Of a stretch of 64,000 bases of DNA, positions 28,647-38,801 are shown one piece after another. Within the stretch, counting starts at the first letter, position 1; each line of letters begins with the position of its first letter. Origin of the DNA: an uncultured Saprospiraceae bacterium (GTDB lineage: Bacteria; Bacteroidota; Bacteroidia; Chitinophagales; Saprospiraceae); the NCBI GenBank assembly GCA_937924805.1, contig CALDTZ010000016.1, forward strand, positions 1 to 64,000, given 5' to 3'. The position numbers were made by a program, and so were the translations under genes. The notes below the pieces were generated by a model. It was not told where the DNA came from and did no database searches. It saw only the letters and a program-made list of their open reading frames with translations.

Positions 28647-29993
28647 ATGAACAATATTTTTAAAATTTCAGTTTTAATTGCCTTTATTGGAATCGGATCT
28701 TGTACAAAAGATCAGATGCCGCTCCTTATTGAACTCGATAATGAATTACGCGCAAAGATTATTGAAAAATCTCCTGAAGGTACCGCTGAATTCTATATCC
28801 TTCCGAACGAAACAGATTTGGATAAAATCCCACAAGATCCTAAAAACGTACTTACAGCCGAAAAAGTTGAACTTGGGAAATTAATGTTTTACGAAACAGC
28901 ACTCGCTCAGGATGCGCTAAAAGAAAGTTCAAAGGGTACATATTCTTGTGCATCATGCCATATTCCTGCTGCAGGATTCAGACCAGGAAACTTTCAAGGA
29001 ATTGCGGATGGAGGAGAAGCTTTTGGAATCAATGGAAGTGATCGAAGAAAAAGTAGTAATTATGAAGAAGATGAATTAGATGTTCAAAGTGCAAGACCTT
29101 TAAGTCTGACGAATGTAGCCTATGTTGAAAACACCTTTTGGAATGGACAATTTGGAGCAACTGCAGTAAACGAAGGAACCCAAGAGTTATGGCATCAAAA
29201 TGAGGCAACGGAGTTGAATTTTGAAGGATTTCATGGTATTGAAACCCAAAATATGGAAGGACTTCATACCCATCGAATCGCCATTAATAAGCCTTTACTT
29301 GATTCTTTAGGATATACACCGCTTTTCGATGCTGCTTTTGCAGATATTGCTGTCGAAGATCGATATACTCGACGTACTGCTTCATTTGCATTTTCTGCCT
29401 ACATTCGTACTCTACTTACAAATCAGGCACCATTTCAAGATTGGTTAAAAGGGAACAACGATGCACTTGGATACGATGAAAAAAAGGGAGGTATTCTTTT
29501 CTTTGGAAAAGCAAATTGTACTAAATGCCACTATAACGAAAATCTAGGGTCTTTAGAGTTTCATGTTTTGGGTGTAAATGATATGGATCAAATACCATCT
29601 TTTAATACCTCTCCGGATGATCGAAGAAATAAAGGAAGAGGCGGTTTTACGTTGAAAGAGGAAGACTATTACAAATTTAAGGTACCTCAGCTATACAATA
29701 TGAGGGGTACTGAATTTTATTTTCATGGCTCAAGTAAAAGAAGTATTGAGGACTTAATTGATTATAAAAATCTAGCTAAACCAGAAAATCCAAGAATAGA
29801 TTCTTCATTGATTTCACCAAAATTTATTCCTTTAGGTTTAACGGATATGGAAAAGACTCAACTTGTTGCCTTTATTAAGAATGCATTGTATGATCCTAAC
29901 CTTGAAAGATATCAACCGACATCGGTACTTTCTGGTCAATGTTTTCCAAATGCCGATATCATTTCACAAGAAGATTTAAATTGTGGAAATTAG
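28647..29993 (+). CDS. Di-haem cytochrome c peroxidase / MauG-family lipoprotein
   Basis: Lipobox GIGSCTK; two CXXCH motifs (SCASCH, NCTKCH); AGFRPGNFQG; LSLTNVAY. Confidence 0.88.
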   Translation: MNNIFKISVLIAFIGIGSCTKDQMPLLIELDNELRAKIIEKSPEGTAEFYILPNETDLDKIPQDPKNVLTAEKVELGKLMFYETALAQDALKESSKGTYSCASCHIPAAGFRPGNFQGIADGGEAFGINGSDRRKSSNYEEDELDVQSARPLSLTNVAYVENTFWNGQFGATAVNEGTQELWHQNEATELNFEGFHGIETQNMEGLHTHRIAINKPLLDSLGYTPLFDAAFADIAVEDRYTRRTASFAFSAYIRTLLTNQAPFQDWLKGNNDALGYDEKKGGILFFGKANCTKCHYNENLGSLEFHVLGVNDMDQIPSFNTSPDDRRNKGRGGFTLKEEDYYKFKVPQLYNMRGTEFYFHGSSKRSIEDLIDYKNLAKPENPRIDSSLISPKFIPLGLTDMEKTQLVAFIKNALYDPNLERYQPTSVLSGQCFPNADIISQEDLNCGN

Positions 29994-31123
29994 TATTCAA
30001 CATTTGGTACTAAATACCAACTGTTTTTTCCTAGTTTCTGCCGAATATCGACAATAAATTCCTTTAAATCTGTACCATTGCAATCAAAGCTAAAACCTAC
30101 CCTAATATATGGGCCATATTTTTCAGTATAGGTTTTATACCCCGAAGATTTAATCTTGTATAACATATCTTGAATATTATTCTCGTTTCGATATGAACCG
30201 ACAATAATGATACATTCTTTGGGTTTAACATCGGTTGATTGATTCGTTGCTGTAGTCAATTTTTCTTCGATATTATCCGCATTATTTAACAACGTATCGG
30301 CAGTGACCTTATCATTTTCTAGATCAACAACCCCTACATTTTCTTTTAAGGTTACACCTTTATTTGATTTCAAATAATTGATCCCATAAAATAAACCAGT
30401 AGCTAAGCCTGCAGCCAACAATAGAATATATAACCATGTTTTAGAAAACTTTTCTTCTTCATAGGGTTCATCTCTTCGATGTGTTTGTTTTGTCGTGAAA
30501 ATGGAGTCATCATCTTTGATGTCGTCGCCTTTTAACCATTTTTCCTCTTTATGAACAACATTTTCTTTTTCAATGATCGGTTTTACTACGGATTCAACCT
30601 TCGTATTATCTTGTGAGGCAACCGTACTTTTTGAAACAGCAGGAGTTAAAACATTCGGGTCCTTTTTTTCAACAAATGGTTGTTCTAGGGTTTTCTTAGT
30701 ATGTTTTGGTATGGCTGTGACATTAAGCATAGGTAATGCATTGGTAAGCCATTCCTGAAGTACTTTTGAGGTTGAAAACTTTATTGTACTATTTTCATCT
30801 CTTTCTAATGTCCCTAAATTTTTAATGTGAACCTGATTATAATTTAAAAATCCATTTAATACTTTTGTTGAAAAAGTAGTCAGGGCTTTACTCGATTTCT
30901 TTTCTGAAATTTGATATTTTGAAGAAATTGCTTGAACCATTGTTGTAGAATCGTCATATTCTTCAGAGAAAATGATTGTTTCATACGGTGGCTCCAATTT
31001 TTGTTTTGCCGAATTAAATGCTGCGGAATGTCTTTCTAATTCAAACTTTCCAACGCCTGGCAATGACACTTGCTCTTCAGCAAATAATAGATCAATTATT
31101 ACTTCTGCGATGTTAATCTGCAT
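29990..31123 (-). CDS. CCDC81-like HU domain protein with single TM and C-terminal SPOR domain
   Basis: N-terminus QVSLPGVGKFELERHSAAFN (HU-like), TM TWLYILLLAAGLATGLFYGINYL, C-terminus CIIIVGSYRNENNIQDMLYKIKSSGYKTYTEKYGPYIRVGF; start at Met7 preferred because a TATCTTTG element (minus strand, 31144-31151) sits next to the listed start. Confidence 0.8.
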   Translation of the reverse strand: MQINIAEVIIDLLFAEEQVSLPGVGKFELERHSAAFNSAKQKLEPPYETIIFSEEYDDSTTMVQAISSKYQISEKKSSKALTTFSTKVLNGFLNYNQVHIKNLGTLERDENSTIKFSTSKVLQEWLTNALPMLNVTAIPKHTKKTLEQPFVEKKDPNVLTPAVSKSTVASQDNTKVESVVKPIIEKENVVHKEEKWLKGDDIKDDDSIFTTKQTHRRDEPYEEEKFSKTWLYILLLAAGLATGLFYGINYLKSNKGVTLKENVGVVDLENDKVTADTLLNNADNIEEKLTTATNQSTDVKPKECIIIVGSYRNENNIQDMLYKIKSSGYKTYTEKYGPYIRVGFSFDCNGTDLKEFIVDIRQKLGKNSWYLVPNVEY

Positions 31124-31208
31124 ATTTTTATTTTTCAACATTGCAAAGATAATATTTTAGCCTTGGAAATATTCTTTAAACTAGCTATTCAAATCTTACT
31201 TTTACAAA

Positions 31209-32516
31209 ATGGATACAAAATTAAACAGAACACAATCAGAAAAATTATTCAACGAAGCTAAACAACTTTTCCCAGGTGGAGTAAATTCTCCAGTTAGGGC
31301 TTTTAAGTCGGTAGCAGGTGCTCCATTGTTTATTAAGAAAGGAGATGGATGTAGGATCACAGATGAAGATGACAATGAGTTTATTGATTTTTGTTGTTCA
31401 TGGGGACCTCTTTTATTGGGACACAACCATGATGTCGTTCGTGAATCAATAATCGAAACTGTTAAAAATGGCACCTCTTTTGGCACGCCTACAAAACTTG
31501 GGAATGAAATTGGCAAACTCATTATCGATAATCATTCGTATTTAGATAAAATACGATTTGTAAGTTCTGGCACCGAGGCAGTTATGTCTGCTATTCGGTT
31601 AGCAAGGGGTTACACTGGAAAAGATAAAATTGTGAAATTTGAGGGCTGTTATCATGGTCATGTTGATTCATTATTAGTTAAGGCCGGTTCTGGATTAGCT
31701 ACTTTTGGAGAATCTACTTCAGCTGGTATCCCAGCATCTTTTGTAAAAGACACCTTGGTTATACCTTTAAATGATCTTGAAAAATTTCAATCTGTTCTTG
31801 ATGAACATCATCAAGATATTGCTGCTGTAATTATTGAACCTATCCCTGCTAATAATGGACTCTTAATCCAAGATCTTAATTATCTAGTCTGGTTGAGAAA
31901 AATATGCGATGATTATGATGTTTTATTAATCTTTGATGAAGTAATTTCCGGATTTAGAGTTGGTTTTGAAGGAGCATCAGGGCTGTATAGGATTCAACCT
32001 GACATTATAACTTTTGGAAAAATAATAGGAGGAGGAATGCCTGTAGGTGCTTATGGTGGGTCAAATGAAATCATGTCTCATATTGCTCCTGATGGACCTG
32101 TCTATCAAGCAGGTACACTCTCTGCAAATCCAGTTGCAATGGCCGCCGGAATAGCGATGTTGAAAACAATACTAAAAGATGGGTTCTTTGAAAAACTTAA
32201 AAAAAACACAACCTATTTTGTTGAACAACTTGAATCTTTTATATCAAGCAGAGGTTATGATATGCATATCCAGTCGGTAGGATCAATTTTTTGGTTTGCA
32301 TTTACAAAAACTAGAGTTATTTCTTCAGACCAAATACAACAAGATGCAATAAGTAAATTTAAAATATTGCATGCCGAACTTCTACAAAACGGAATCTATT
32401 TAGGTCCATCCGCCTATGAAGTTGGATTTATTAGTGCTGCACATACAAAATCCGATTTAGATGAAGCAATTGTGATTATTCAAAAAGCCCTTGATGTAGT
32501 TTATAAAGATTCATGA
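31209..32516 (+). CDS. hemL: Glutamate-1-semialdehyde 2,1-aminomutase
   Basis: FPGGVNSPVRAFKSVAG, FVSSGTEAVMSAIRLARG, EGCYHGH, LIFDEVISGFRV, ITFGKIIGGGMPVGAYGG. Confidence 0.97.
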   Translation: MDTKLNRTQSEKLFNEAKQLFPGGVNSPVRAFKSVAGAPLFIKKGDGCRITDEDDNEFIDFCCSWGPLLLGHNHDVVRESIIETVKNGTSFGTPTKLGNEIGKLIIDNHSYLDKIRFVSSGTEAVMSAIRLARGYTGKDKIVKFEGCYHGHVDSLLVKAGSGLATFGESTSAGIPASFVKDTLVIPLNDLEKFQSVLDEHHQDIAAVIIEPIPANNGLLIQDLNYLVWLRKICDDYDVLLIFDEVISGFRVGFEGASGLYRIQPDIITFGKIIGGGMPVGAYGGSNEIMSHIAPDGPVYQAGTLSANPVAMAAGIAMLKTILKDGFFEKLKKNTTYFVEQLESFISSRGYDMHIQSVGSIFWFAFTKTRVISSDQIQQDAISKFKILHAELLQNGIYLGPSAYEVGFISAAHTKSDLDEAIVIIQKALDVVYKDS

Positions 32517-33463
32517 GACAATCATTGACCATAAAACTAATTTCACTTGCAGTATCTAGTTATATGCTGCTAGCTTTGGGATGGTGGACTTTATTATTAT
32601 TAAATAAAAACGAAAAACTAAAAGATGTTCAAAACTATCTGGACACCAATAACATTGACTATAGTTTAATAACAGATGAAAAATTTGCCTCTCAAAAAAC
32701 AATGATTTTAGGGGAAGGCTTTAGTTTTGGTATTGCCTTGGTTTTAGGGATATATATGTTGTATCGAGTCTATAAAAAAGAATTAATCGTTGAACAAAGT
32801 AAGGCCAATTTCCAAATGTCTATCACTCATGAACTTAAAACACCCGTAACTGCAATTAAGTTAACCTTAGATACTTTAAAGCGGAAATTGAACTTACAAG
32901 ACTCCCTATTAGATATTTATAATCAAGGTAATTCGTCTGCAGTAAGATTGGACAATCTTATTAATAAATTGTTATTGGCGAATAGATTAGACAGTGCCAA
33001 CACCTACTCAAAAGAGCCATTAGATATACTTTCGATTCTTAAAAATCGAATGACTCTCTTTCATAAATTATATCCAGATTTCACCATAAAAATGGAATCT
33101 GATAATCTCATGTCTTTAGTATTATTTGATCGCGAAGGCTTCATCTCAGTAGTAGATAATATTATTGAAAACGCCTATAAATATTCTGATAAAGAAAAAA
33201 AACTAACGATACAATCATATCGTTCCAACAAAATATTAAAATTGAACTTTAAAGATGAAGGAATCGGTATTCCTGTCGATAAGAGTAAAAAGGTCACTGA
33301 AAAATTTTATCGAATTGGTGACGAAATGACGAGAACATCTAAGGGGACTGGTTTGGGACTTTATATCGTAAATAAAATATTAAAGGATCACAAAACCTCC
33401 TTTGCAATCAAACAACACCGAGAAAAAGGAGTAGATTTTGAAATCCAGTTAAACATTATATAA
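32513..33463 (+). CDS. Membrane sensor histidine kinase
   Basis: Two TMs; H-box MSITHELKTPVTAIKL; N-box DNIIENAYKYS; GTGLGLYIV. Confidence 0.93.
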   Translation: MRQSLTIKLISLAVSSYMLLALGWWTLLLLNKNEKLKDVQNYLDTNNIDYSLITDEKFASQKTMILGEGFSFGIALVLGIYMLYRVYKKELIVEQSKANFQMSITHELKTPVTAIKLTLDTLKRKLNLQDSLLDIYNQGNSSAVRLDNLINKLLLANRLDSANTYSKEPLDILSILKNRMTLFHKLYPDFTIKMESDNLMSLVLFDREGFISVVDNIIENAYKYSDKEKKLTIQSYRSNKILKLNFKDEGIGIPVDKSKKVTEKFYRIGDEMTRTSKGTGLGLYIVNKILKDHKTSFAIKQHREKGVDFEIQLNII

Positions 33464-33464
33464 A

Positions 33465-34157
33465 TTGATAAAAATCCTACTTGTTGAAGATGAGGATCAA
33501 ATCCGAAAAGTATTAAGTTTTAACTTGATCGATGAAGGGTATGCTGTGGTAGAAGCTAAAGATGGCAAAGAAGCCATTACCTTTCTTCAAAATGAATACT
33601 TTGATCTAATACTTCTCGATTTAATGTTGCCATTAATCTCCGGATTAGATGTTTTGGATTTTATAAAACTTGAGGGCAAATCCATTCCAACTATTATTTT
33701 ATCCGCAAAAAACCAAACGAAGGACAGGATCATAGGATTAAAGAAAGGAGCTGATGACTACATCACCAAACCTTTCGATTTAGAAGAACTATTATTACGT
33801 ATTAACAATGTTGTTCAACGAAAAAAAACGACCTTATCAGCCTTGAATGACATCGTCCAATTTGGGGATAATTCGGTTAATTTAAGATCTTTTCAAGCAC
33901 ACACAAACGCAGGAACAATTGACCTAACAAAAAAAGAAATTGCGATACTTAAATTGCTTAATAACAACCACGGTGAAGTCGTATCAAGAAAGGAAATTTT
34001 GCAAAAAGTATGGGGATTTGATGTATACCCTAACACCAGAACAATTGATAATTTTTTATTAGCATTCAGAAAGTATTTTGAAAAAGATCCTAAAAATCCA
34101 ATCCACTTCCATTCTATCAGAGGTATTGGCTATAAATTTATAAAAAATCCTAATTGA
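33465..34157 (+). CDS. OmpR-family response regulator (TTG start)
   Basis: ILLVEDEDQI, DLILLDLMLP, SAKNQTKDR, GADDYITKPF; winged-helix GEVVSRKEILQKVWG...RTIDNFLLAFRKYFE. Confidence 0.95.
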   Translation: MIKILLVEDEDQIRKVLSFNLIDEGYAVVEAKDGKEAITFLQNEYFDLILLDLMLPLISGLDVLDFIKLEGKSIPTIILSAKNQTKDRIIGLKKGADDYITKPFDLEELLLRINNVVQRKKTTLSALNDIVQFGDNSVNLRSFQAHTNAGTIDLTKKEIAILKLLNNNHGEVVSRKEILQKVWGFDVYPNTRTIDNFLLAFRKYFEKDPKNPIHFHSIRGIGYKFIKNPN

Positions 34158-34818
34158 TTAACCTCAAGGCCTCACGCTTTGTTAGGTTTGACAAATCAGG
34201 GTGTAGATCCACAAATTCTACCACTGCTGTTGGATTACTTTTGCTATATTGTCTCAATGCCCAACCAGATGCCTTTTTTATGAAAAACGCTTTCGAAACT
34301 TTGTTAACTTCAATTAGAGAAAATAATAATTCTGCATCCGTCTCATGTTTGTATTTCAATTGAAACAATATCGCTGAGCGAACCAACCATTTATTTTCAT
34401 TATTAATCCATTCATCCAATTTGCTATATTTTTTTTGGGGTGCATTTTTAAAAATATGTCCAACACAAGTTGGAGCTAAAAAATCAATACTATCCCACCA
34501 GGAATTAGTTACGATTAGCTCTTGAATCCAATCAATATCATCCCATGTCAAGTGAGATACCTTTTTCCGTAAAATATCCATCGCTATGTACTGATATTCT
34601 CTTTCTTCTTTTGACCAAAGTTTATTTACGACCGATTTAAAATTATTAGAGATTTCTATGTGATGATCGAACCAAAGCCTTTTAAATAATTCCTTTCGAA
34701 TAGGTGAACGAATGCCTAAAAATGTGAAATTATCTTTCATATAAGCTGCCATTTTGGAACTGTAAGCTTCATCTCTTAGCTTTTCAACTCCGATATTGAG
34801 ATCATTCAAAAATTGCAT
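34150..34818 (-). CDS. DNA alkylation repair protein (AlkD-like)
   Basis: FLGIRSPIRKELFKRLW, SWWDSIDFLAPTCVGHIF, NKWLVRSAILFQLKYK, KASGWALRQYSKSNP; internal Met start likely. Confidence 0.88.
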   Translation of the reverse strand: MQFLNDLNIGVEKLRDEAYSSKMAAYMKDNFTFLGIRSPIRKELFKRLWFDHHIEISNNFKSVVNKLWSKEEREYQYIAMDILRKKVSHLTWDDIDWIQELIVTNSWWDSIDFLAPTCVGHIFKNAPQKKYSKLDEWINNENKWLVRSAILFQLKYKHETDAELLFSLIEVNKVSKAFFIKKASGWALRQYSKSNPTAVVEFVDLHPDLSNLTKREALRLIN

Positions 34819-34829
34819 AGAAAAAACTT

Positions 34830-34837
34830 TATTTTTG
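34830..34837 (+). promoter_or_regulatory. Candidate -7 element for rarA
   Basis: TATTTTTG in the AlkD-like/rarA divergent intergenic; places the start at the TTG at 34856. Confidence 0.35.
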
Positions 34838-34855
34838 GTTAACAAAATAATAATA

Positions 34856-36097
34856 TTGAAGCCTTTAGCTGAAAGACTGAGACCAAAAACCCTAGATGAT
34901 TACCTAGGTCAAACGCATATTATTGGAGAAAATGCCCCGTTACGAAAGATAATTGAATCAGGCAATATGCATTCTTGCGTATTTTGGGGCCCTCCTGGTG
35001 TCGGTAAAACGACGTTAGCACTGATTATTGCTAATACGCTAAAAAGACCCTTTCAAGTATTAAGTGCAATTAATGCGGGTGTCAAAGATATTCGAGAAGC
35101 CATTCAAAAAGCCGAAAAAGAACGCTTCTTTAACGCACCTAACCCTATCCTATTTATCGATGAAATTCATCGTTTTTCAAAATCTCAACAAGACGCATTA
35201 TTAGGAGCTGTAGAAAAAGGAACGATCATCTTAATAGGTGCGACGACTGAAAACCCCTCTTTTGAAGTCATCCCTGCTCTTCTTTCTCGATCTCAATTAT
35301 ATGTTCTTCAACCTCATTCAAAGCAAGAGTTAATTACATTAGTCAATCATGCAATAGAAACCGATGAATTCTTTAAAGATTTAAATATCGAAGTTAAAGA
35401 ATACGAAACATTATTAAAATTTTCGTCGGGTGATGCACGTAAGCTCCTCAATTGTCTTGAATTGATTATTCAATCACAAGACCAAAAGCAAAAAATCAAA
35501 ATTGACAATGAGATTGTTCAGAAAAGCATCCAGCAAAACATTGTTAAATATGATAAACTTGGAGAAATGCATTACGATGTCATTTCTGCGTTTATAAAAA
35601 GTATTAGAGGTTCAGATCCCAATGCAGCAGTTTACTATCTTGCTCGAATGATAGAGGGCGGTGAAGATCCTTTATTTATATGTCGAAGAATGATTATTGC
35701 TGCATCTGAAGATATAGGCCTTGCAAATCCAAATGCACTTTTATTAGCAAACAATTGCTTTCAAGCTGTCCATAAAATAGGCATGCCAGAAGCTAGAATT
35801 GTAATGTCACAAACAGCGATTTACCTTGCAATTTCAGCTAAAAGCAACGCTGCTTATGTTGCTATAAACAATGCTCAAGCCATCGTGAGAGAAACAGGGA
35901 ATTTATCAATACCTCTTCATTTACGAAATGCACCTACAAAACTTATGAAAGAATTAGGATATGGAGATGGTTATAAATATGCTCACAACTTTAAAAAAGA
36001 TCAAATTGATCATGGTTATTTACCAGATGAGATAAGGGACCAGACGATCTATTCTCCTTCAGATAACCCTACTGAAAATCGAATGAATAAGAAGTAA
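34856..36097 (+). CDS. rarA: Replication-associated recombination protein A (MgsA/RarA)
   Basis: [67 protein letters not shown] start inferred because family homology starts there. Confidence 0.93.
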   Translation: MKPLAERLRPKTLDDYLGQTHIIGENAPLRKIIESGNMHSCVFWGPPGVGKTTLALIIANTLKRPFQVLSAINAGVKDIREAIQKAEKERFFNAPNPILFIDEIHRFSKSQQDALLGAVEKGTIILIGATTENPSFEVIPALLSRSQLYVLQPHSKQELITLVNHAIETDEFFKDLNIEVKEYETLLKFSSGDARKLLNCLELIIQSQDQKQKIKIDNEIVQKSIQQNIVKYDKLGEMHYDVISAFIKSIRGSDPNAAVYYLARMIEGGEDPLFICRRMIIAASEDIGLANPNALLLANNCFQAVHKIGMPEARIVMSQTAIYLAISAKSNAAYVAINNAQAIVRETGNLSIPLHLRNAPTKLMKELGYGDGYKYAHNFKKDQIDHGYLPDEIRDQTIYSPSDNPTENRMNKK

Positions 36098-36375
36098 AGC
36101 GACATTAATTTAACTTCCAGTATATTCTTTAAATAGTATATTTATAAAAATTTGAAAGCTATCAATTTAACTTTCTCATTACGTACTTTTTTCTTATTTA
36201 AAATGCATAAAACTTCGCAATTGATATTGCCTAATTTTTGTATTATAGTGGCATCAAGTAGCGTATTATTGAATAATGGTCAAATGAACGAATTGGATCG
36301 TTAAAATATTTTTTCAGGTTTTGAATATTCAAACAATCATTACTTTAAGTAATCCAAACAAATAATAAAATAGAT

Positions 36376-37500
36376 ATGGAAGAAATGGACATCATTAGGT
36401 CATCAGCTAGAGCATTTGCACAACAAGAAATTTTACCTAATGTAATGGATTGGGATGAAAGTCAACATTTTCCGATTGATGTTATGCGTAAAATGGGTGA
36501 CCAAGGTTTTTTAGGTATTCTTGTTCCTGAAGAATATGGAGGTTCATCATTAGGATACCAAGAATATATAACCATTATTGAGGAAATTGCAAAAGTTTGT
36601 GGGTCTATCGGCCTTTCATTGGCAGCTCACAACTCACTTTGTACAAATCACATTTTGACTTTTGGAAATGAAGATCAAAAGAAAAAGTATCTACCAAAAC
36701 TCGCATCAGGACAGCATCTAGGAGCTTGGGGACTAACTGAAGCAAATACAGGTAGCGATGCTATGCGTATGACATGCATTGCTGAATTAAAAGGGGATCA
36801 CTATGTTTTGAATGGTACTAAAAACTGGATTACCCACGGAATTTCAGGGGATGTTGCTGTCATCTTAGCACGAACTGGTGATTTATTAGATAGTCATGGT
36901 ATTACTGCCTTTGTTGTTGAAAGAGGAATGGAAGGGTTTAAAGGCGGTAAAAAAGAGAATAAATTAGGTATGCGTGCCTCGGAAACGGCAGAAATGATCT
37001 TTGAAAACGTAAAAATACCGATCGAGAATGTTTTGGGTAAACCAGGTGAAGGCTTTATTCAGGCAATGAAAATCCTAGATGGTGGTCGTATAAGCATCGC
37101 TGCTTTAAGTTTAGGAATAGCAAAAGGTGCTTATGAAGCCGCATTGAAGTATGCTCAAGAGAGAGAACAATTTGGAAAACCGATTGCAAAATTCCAAGCT
37201 ATTGCTTTTAAATTAGCCGATATGGCTACTAAAATAGAAGCTTCTGAATTATTAACTAGACAAGCTGCTATGTTAAAAATGAAAGGAGAAAAAATGACCA
37301 AAGAATCGGCAATGGCAAAATATTTTGCCTCGGAAACATGTGTGGAAGTATCTACTGATGCAGTTCAAATATTTGGTGGATATGGTTACACGAAAGATTT
37401 TCCCGTAGAAAAATTCTACCGTGATTCTAAACTTTGCACTATTGGAGAAGGAACTTCCGAGATTCAAAAATTAGTTATCGCCCGAAAGATCATGGATTGA
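36376..37500 (+). CDS. Acyl-CoA dehydrogenase
   Basis: [78 protein letters not shown]. Confidence 0.95.
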   Translation: MEEMDIIRSSARAFAQQEILPNVMDWDESQHFPIDVMRKMGDQGFLGILVPEEYGGSSLGYQEYITIIEEIAKVCGSIGLSLAAHNSLCTNHILTFGNEDQKKKYLPKLASGQHLGAWGLTEANTGSDAMRMTCIAELKGDHYVLNGTKNWITHGISGDVAVILARTGDLLDSHGITAFVVERGMEGFKGGKKENKLGMRASETAEMIFENVKIPIENVLGKPGEGFIQAMKILDGGRISIAALSLGIAKGAYEAALKYAQEREQFGKPIAKFQAIAFKLADMATKIEASELLTRQAAMLKMKGEKMTKESAMAKYFASETCVEVSTDAVQIFGGYGYTKDFPVEKFYRDSKLCTIGEGTSEIQKLVIARKIMD

Positions 37501-38127
37501 TTTCATGGATTGATATCGCGTTAATACCTTAAGTAAATTATCATAAATGGGTAGCTGTTTGTTGACAAAAGGTTCAATATGCAGCCACCCTACTTTTTCA
37601 ATTCCTTCTTCTTCTTGAGGGGTTAAAATCTGTTTTTTACCTGTCATTGCATACCAGTGGGTTTTCTTGATCGCACGAATACCGTGCTTCGTTTTAAAAG
37701 TATGCCTAGTTACGCAAATTTTATAATGACATTTGATATTACAAACACCCGTTTCTTCAATAACTTCTCGAACGGCTGTCATTTTATTCGATTCCCCTTC
37801 ATCTTTTTTACCTTTCGGTAAATCCCATGCTCCTCGTTTAAAAATAAATAATCCTTCGCCTAATTCATTAACAACTAAACCTCCTGCCGCTGGCACCTTT
37901 TTGTATAATGATTTGAAATCGATTTTCAATTTTTCGAAATTGTCCGAATACAATATAATATGTTTGTATTTATTGGATTTTTCCATTAAGTCTACGTAGC
38001 TCAGTATATCATTCACCTTGCCAGTATATCTACCTATTAGTACTTTAGATAAACCCTCTTTAATACTTTGGAGCTCCTTAGATTCACACAAAATCAATTG
38101 GGTATCTTTTACATAGATTTTGTACAT
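37471..38127 (-). CDS. Nudix hydrolase
   Basis: Exact Nudix box [23 protein letters not shown] (GX5EX7REVIEETGV); start at MYKIYVKDT preferred. Confidence 0.88.
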   Translation of the reverse strand: MYKIYVKDTQLILCESKELQSIKEGLSKVLIGRYTGKVNDILSYVDLMEKSNKYKHIILYSDNFEKLKIDFKSLYKKVPAAGGLVVNELGEGLFIFKRGAWDLPKGKKDEGESNKMTAVREVIEETGVCNIKCHYKICVTRHTFKTKHGIRAIKKTHWYAMTGKKQILTPQEEEGIEKVGWLHIEPFVNKQLPIYDNLLKVLTRYQSMKSIHDLSGDN

Positions 38128-38167
38128 TCGCACAACTTTATTTTTTAAAAAAAATTCTTTACCGAGT

Positions 38168-38791
38168 ATGTCAAATCTTGCAGCGACAATCGCTAAAAGA
38201 CTATTGCAAATAAAAGCAATAAAATTAAGTCCACAAAAACCTTTTACATGGGCATCAGGTAAATTGTCGCCAATATACTGTGACAATAGAATTGTATTAA
38301 GCCACCCATCCGTTCGAAAAGAAGTTATTCAAGGTTTTGTGGAGACCATTCAGGCTCAAAAATATCCCAAAATTGATGCAATTGTAGGAGTAGCTACAGC
38401 AGGAATCCCTCATGGAGCACTAGTTGCCAATGAATTAGACTTACCTTTTGCTTATGTTCGATCCAAAGCCAAAGCCCATGGACGGCAAAACTTAATCGAA
38501 GGAGAATTAACGAAAGGTCAACAGGTAATTGTCATTGAAGATTTGATTTCCACTGGTGGTAGTGCATTATCTGCAGTTAAGTCTTTAGAAGAAAGAGGAA
38601 TTAATGTGATAGCTGTACTTGCGATATTTCAATATCAATTACCTGAAGCTAAAGCCGCATTCGAAAAAAATAATTGCACCTTTTTAACTTTGAGCAACTA
38701 TGGCGTATTATTGCAACAAGCAATAAGTCTAAATTATATTACTAAAGAAGATCATTCTGTGTTAGAAGCATGGAGAATACAATCAACATAG
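38168..38791 (+). CDS. pyrE: Orotate phosphoribosyltransferase
   Basis: FTWASGKLSPIYCDNR, GVATAGIPHGA, PFAYVRSKAKAHGRQNLIEG, VIVIEDLISTGGSAL. Confidence 0.95.
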   Translation: MSNLAATIAKRLLQIKAIKLSPQKPFTWASGKLSPIYCDNRIVLSHPSVRKEVIQGFVETIQAQKYPKIDAIVGVATAGIPHGALVANELDLPFAYVRSKAKAHGRQNLIEGELTKGQQVIVIEDLISTGGSALSAVKSLEERGINVIAVLAIFQYQLPEAKAAFEKNNCTFLTLSNYGVLLQQAISLNYITKEDHSVLEAWRIQST

Positions 38792-38801
38792 AAAAAAAAT
38801 C

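Noticed and set aside
30972-31160. 62-aa plus-strand ORF upstream of hemL
   Set aside because: Antisense to the HU-SPOR gene start; no family features
31202-31522. 106-aa minus-strand ORF over hemL
   Set aside because: Lies entirely opposite the conserved N-terminal coding part of hemL
36098-36375. Possible RNA gene or regulatory leader in the approx. 280-bp gap before acyl-CoA dehydrogenase
   Set aside because: AT-rich with no convincing hairpin, tRNA fold or ORF on inspection
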